Source: Desulfotomaculum sp. (GTDB taxonomy: Bacteria > Bacillota > Desulfotomaculia > Desulfotomaculales > Nap2-2B). From it: a stretch of DNA of 6,948 nt. Every line of letters starts with the position of its first letter. Position 1 is the first letter of the stretch. The stretch is from contig DMDI01000027.1 of assembly GCA_003445555.1 (NCBI GenBank), forward strand, positions 1 through 6,948, read 5' to 3'. The notes beneath the pieces were generated by a model that saw nothing but the letters and a program-made list of their open reading frames with translations, was not told the origin of the DNA and did no database searches. The position numbers and the translations under genes were made by a program. Shown one piece after another: positions 4,398 to 6,948 of the stretch.

Positions 4398-5312
4398 CTA
4401 AATCCGATTTAAAATAATCAACACCCGGAAAATAATATTGTCAACCTTTGTTTGACGATATGTCTCGTTCTTAAAAGCGTATCGCAAACGGCCCATAAAT
4501 GTTTTGCGCTCATTTATAAACCGCTCCAGGATTAATTTTTTATCTAAAGGAAGAGATTCTCCGTAGATCTTGCTAAACTCCTCTGCTTGCAAAGTAACAT
4601 ATTGTATTCTGCCCTGCTTTAAAAATCTCCTGGTTCTTTCTCTCCATTTTAAAAACATGCTGCTTTTTTCACCAATCATATTGCCGGAATGCTGGCGATA
4701 CAATATCCTGGATTCTACATCATAAATTACTTTTCCAAACGCAGAAACAACTTGATAAATCCACCAGTCATGCATCATTGCCGACGATGGCAGTTTTTTT
4801 AAGATTAATTGTTGGGCAGCATTGTTTATAATAATTGTGCATCCAGTGGCAATGTTCTGAACCAAAGCATTGCCAAAAGCCGGTTCTCGCCTGGGGATCT
4901 GTGATGACCCTATAATTTTAAGCTTTTCATCCACTATGGTAACCCGAGAGCAATACATAACCGGTAAGTTATTACCATATTTCTCTAAAATACTGATTGC
5001 CCGGGAAACCTTATCTTCTTTCCATACATCGTCTTGATCACAGAAAACCACATATTCTGCATTAGGTGATGAAAGCTGAAGCAGCTTTAAAAAACTTCTT
5101 ACAGCTCCTAAATTTTCTCCCGGTAATATTTGTACATTCTTTATACCTGAGTATCTTTTAAGTACGTACAACGTCTCATCACTTGAGCCATCATCTCGAA
5201 CAAGTATTTCTATATCCGGAAAGTCTTGATTTAACACACTATCCATCAGCTCTTTTAAGTATTTTTGTCCGTTATACGTCGATAATAAAACCTGAACTTT
5301 AGGGTTTCTCAC
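4398..5312 (-). CDS. Family 2 glycosyltransferase, rhamnosyltransferase-like
   Basis: A 304-residue GT-A fold enzyme that adds a sugar from a nucleotide-sugar to a growing glycan at the cytoplasmic face of the membrane. VQVLLSTYNGQKYL (7-20) opens the nucleotide-binding domain; VRDDGSSDET (38-47) and FCDQDDVW (90-97) carry the acidic metal and nucleotide ligands; ATGCT (155-159) and HDWW (181-184) form the acceptor side; YRQHSGNMIG (205-214) is typical of the rhamnosyltransferase-like branch. The C-terminal ~80 residues are basic and probably membrane-associated. The start is a GTG preceded by AGGGTGG a few bases upstream. It lies 40 bases after the GT4 gene in the same direction, so probably the same transcript. 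Length is normal. The actual sugar is not readable from sequence. Confidence 0.92.
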   Translation of the reverse strand: MRNPKVQVLLSTYNGQKYLKELMDSVLNQDFPDIEILVRDDGSSDETLYVLKRYSGIKNVQILPGENLGAVRSFLKLLQLSSPNAEYVVFCDQDDVWKEDKVSRAISILEKYGNNLPVMYCSRVTIVDEKLKIIGSSQIPRREPAFGNALVQNIATGCTIIINNAAQQLILKKLPSSAMMHDWWIYQVVSAFGKVIYDVESRILYRQHSGNMIGEKSSMFLKWRERTRRFLKQGRIQYVTLQAEEFSKIYGESLPLDKKLILERFINERKTFMGRLRYAFKNETYRQTKVDNIIFRVLIILNRI

Positions 5313-5352
5313 GATACCACCCTATAAAACAAATTATCATAATCAATCAAAC

Positions 5353-6630
5353 TCAAAGTCCCGAAGAGACATGACTCTGACTAACTAATAATTGTTTATT
5401 GGCTATATTTTTATATATTCTATAATATTCATAAGCTTCCTGTTCAATGGTTGGAATCATTATCTTTGTTATATTTTCTTTTAATTTATTAAGCATTTCC
5501 GGGTCAGCGGCTATTGTTTCAATAATTATCCTTAAATGTTCTGAGTCGCCTACCTTAAAGGTATACCCGTTAAAACCATCACTAATTTTTTCAGCTATTC
5601 CTCCTATATTAGAAGTAATTACAGGAACATTACAGGCAAGAGCTTCGTGTAGTGTAAGCGAATAACTTTCGTATACTATCGATGGTATTATAAGCACATC
5701 AATTCCCTCAAAAACATCTCCAATCTGTTCAAAACTATATGTTCCGCAAAATTCAATTCTACTATCTTTTCCAGCTACTTTTTTCATTTTTTCTACATAA
5801 TTTTTATCTGGTCCAGAACCGTAAATTTTTAAAAATGTATGGTTAACTCTCATCTTTTTAAAGGCTTCCAGTAAAATATGTACACCTTTATGATAATTCA
5901 ATGAGCCTGCATAACAAAAAGTAAGTTTATCTTCCCTCTTATAAGCCTTTCTATTTTTCTTCAGGTTCATAAAGCTTAAACCATGATTAACAATTTTTAA
6001 GTCCAAGCTTTTATTTTCCTTTAGAAAAAGGCTAGCTAAAAATCTGGATGGCGAAACAACAACGTTGGCTTTAAATAAAAAGTTTTTCGCCAATTTAAGC
6101 CGTTGCCCAATTACTTGTGGGGTAAATTCAGGGCAAAGACTTTGGCATGTGCTATCACCTTCTGGGCCCTTACATAAATCACCAGTTGAGGTAATAAGGT
6201 TAACCTTAGGACACATTAACCAAAAATCAGTTAAGGTAATCACATAAGGAATATTCAACGATTGAGAAGCAAGAGCTAATTCGTGAACTCTCATGGGGTG
6301 GCCTATATGAACAATGTCAGGTAATTCTTTTTTAATAATATTCTTGGCTAGCTTTGCCAATCTTTCATCTTTAAGAGCAAAATGTAAATCTACTGGAGGG
6401 TTCTCATATTTAAACGCTAGTATTGGAATACCTTTATACATAAATTCTTTAGCTAATATTTCCCCAAATTTTTTATCGTAAAAAGAATTATTATAAAAAC
6501 TATACGTAATAACTTTCACTTTATTTCCAAAGTTTTGCATCATGGTAGCCAGATTAAATACAAATTTTTCTGTTCCCGTATAATACTCAGGATAGAATTG
6601 GTGAATTAAATATAAAATTTTCATGGTCAT
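5353..6630 (-). CDS. Family 4 glycosyltransferase (GT-B fold)
   Basis: A 425-residue retaining glycosyltransferase of surface-glycan synthesis. The N-terminal acceptor domain begins MKILYLIHQFYPEYYTGTE with the glycine-containing loop; the C-terminal donor domain has FCYAGSLNYHKGVHILLEAF (about 238-257), KIYGSGP (268-274) and the E-x7-E motif with E321 and E329 in YESYSLTLHEAL. Between residues 140 and 166 four cysteines occur (C140, C153, C162, C166) around DFWLMCPKVN and CQSLCPE, a Cys-rich loop seen in some Clostridia GT4 enzymes that might bind a metal. The start overlaps the preceding gene's stop as ATGA, which favours the ATG at 6630; the second ATG at 6624, beginning the conserved MKI, has better spacing from AGGA and is a real alternative. 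Base composition is clearly AT-richer than glmS. Confidence 0.92.
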   Translation of the reverse strand: MTMKILYLIHQFYPEYYTGTEKFVFNLATMMQNFGNKVKVITYSFYNNSFYDKKFGEILAKEFMYKGIPILAFKYENPPVDLHFALKDERLAKLAKNIIKKELPDIVHIGHPMRVHELALASQSLNIPYVITLTDFWLMCPKVNLITSTGDLCKGPEGDSTCQSLCPEFTPQVIGQRLKLAKNFLFKANVVVSPSRFLASLFLKENKSLDLKIVNHGLSFMNLKKNRKAYKREDKLTFCYAGSLNYHKGVHILLEAFKKMRVNHTFLKIYGSGPDKNYVEKMKKVAGKDSRIEFCGTYSFEQIGDVFEGIDVLIIPSIVYESYSLTLHEALACNVPVITSNIGGIAEKISDGFNGYTFKVGDSEHLRIIIETIAADPEMLNKLKENITKIMIPTIEQEAYEYYRIYKNIANKQLLVSQSHVSSGL

Positions 6631-6947
6631 ATTCCTGCCTTCAGTTCGTTATAAATAATTTTTTGTTCATCGTCATCTTGATTTGTCAAGTAGAGATGTG
6701 CTAGGTGAGCTCCACATATTAAGGCAAAGCTTTTAAAAATAAAAGACCTAACTTCTTCCAAAAGAAAGTCGTCAATTAAATCATAGGTATTTCCCATATA
6801 TTCAAATGCCATTTCAACAAAATTTAAGATTGAGGGAATAAGAATTCCTCTATATTCTTTTTCAATTTGAGATGTTTTGTGTCTTGTATGGATCTTTTGC
6901 ATGAACCGCTTAAATTCCTCATCGACATATTGGTTACTATTTACTTC
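6627..6947 (-). CDS. Unidentified helical protein upstream of the GT4 gene, 5'-partial
   Basis: The frame is open to the right edge of the window, so the gene starts outside; the ATG at 6902 is internal to a longer open frame (EVNSNQYVDEEFKRF precedes it). The visible 106 residues are mainly helical, with many charged and aromatic residues (EEFKRFMQKIHTRHK, LNFVEMAFEYMG, LIDDFLLEEVRSFIF, LICGAHLAHLYL), and end in an acidic-basic tail NELKAGI. I see no signal peptide, clear membrane helix or catalytic motif and do not recognise the family. The four-base ATGA overlap with the GT4 gene indicates translational coupling, so the two products are probably needed together in the same glycan pathway. 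Confidence 0.7.
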   Translation of the reverse strand, partial: EVNSNQYVDEEFKRFMQKIHTRHKTSQIEKEYRGILIPSILNFVEMAFEYMGNTYDLIDDFLLEEVRSFIFKSFALICGAHLAHLYLTNQDDDEQKIIYNELKAGI

Positions 6948-6948
6948 G

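Overview
The window looks like a contig-edge piece of a Gram-positive anaerobe of the Bacillota, most likely a Clostridia / Peptococcaceae-type organism. The basis is the style of the GlmS protein, strong AGGAGG-type ribosome sites, GTG/TTG starts, and the mix of type II toxin-antitoxin genes with a RAYT-like transposase remnant. No 16S or other firm taxonomic marker is present, so this is inference.

Left part (1-1500): the 3' three quarters of glmS on the + strand, the only clear housekeeping gene. Its first ~180 bases are G-rich and carry changes at normally invariant positions plus an in-frame stop, which looks like poor sequence at a contig end. A 47-nt perfect palindrome follows glmS.

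Middle (1540-3700): a patchwork of accessory debris on the - strand. It holds an internally deleted RAYT-like transposase element whose two ends are hairpins carrying the same loop motif; a toxin-antitoxin pair whose PIN toxin is cut to 61 residues; a 3' remnant that reads like the end of an APS kinase; and a second, apparently intact Phd/PIN toxin-antitoxin pair with its own promoter. A small + strand frame interrupted by one TGA lies at 3485-3679.

Right part (3700-6948): a visibly AT-richer glycan-synthesis cluster, all on the - strand and therefore read from right to left. The order is an unidentified helical protein running off the edge, a GT4 glycosyltransferase, a GT2 rhamnosyltransferase-like enzyme, the tail of a large membrane protein, and a GtrA-type membrane protein. 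The first two overlap by ATGA. The last two are broken: the membrane protein has lost its N-terminal part, and gtrA is split by a 28-bp perfect palindrome whose exact removal restores a 120-codon reading frame.

Together the working genes would build a surface polysaccharide or glycan, with GT4 and GT2 adding sugars on the cytoplasmic face and GtrA-type proteins usually moving lipid-linked sugars. The cluster is decaying at its 3' end. The main theme of the window is small palindromic elements, several with GTAG or GGAG at the foot, that have invaded or bounded genes.
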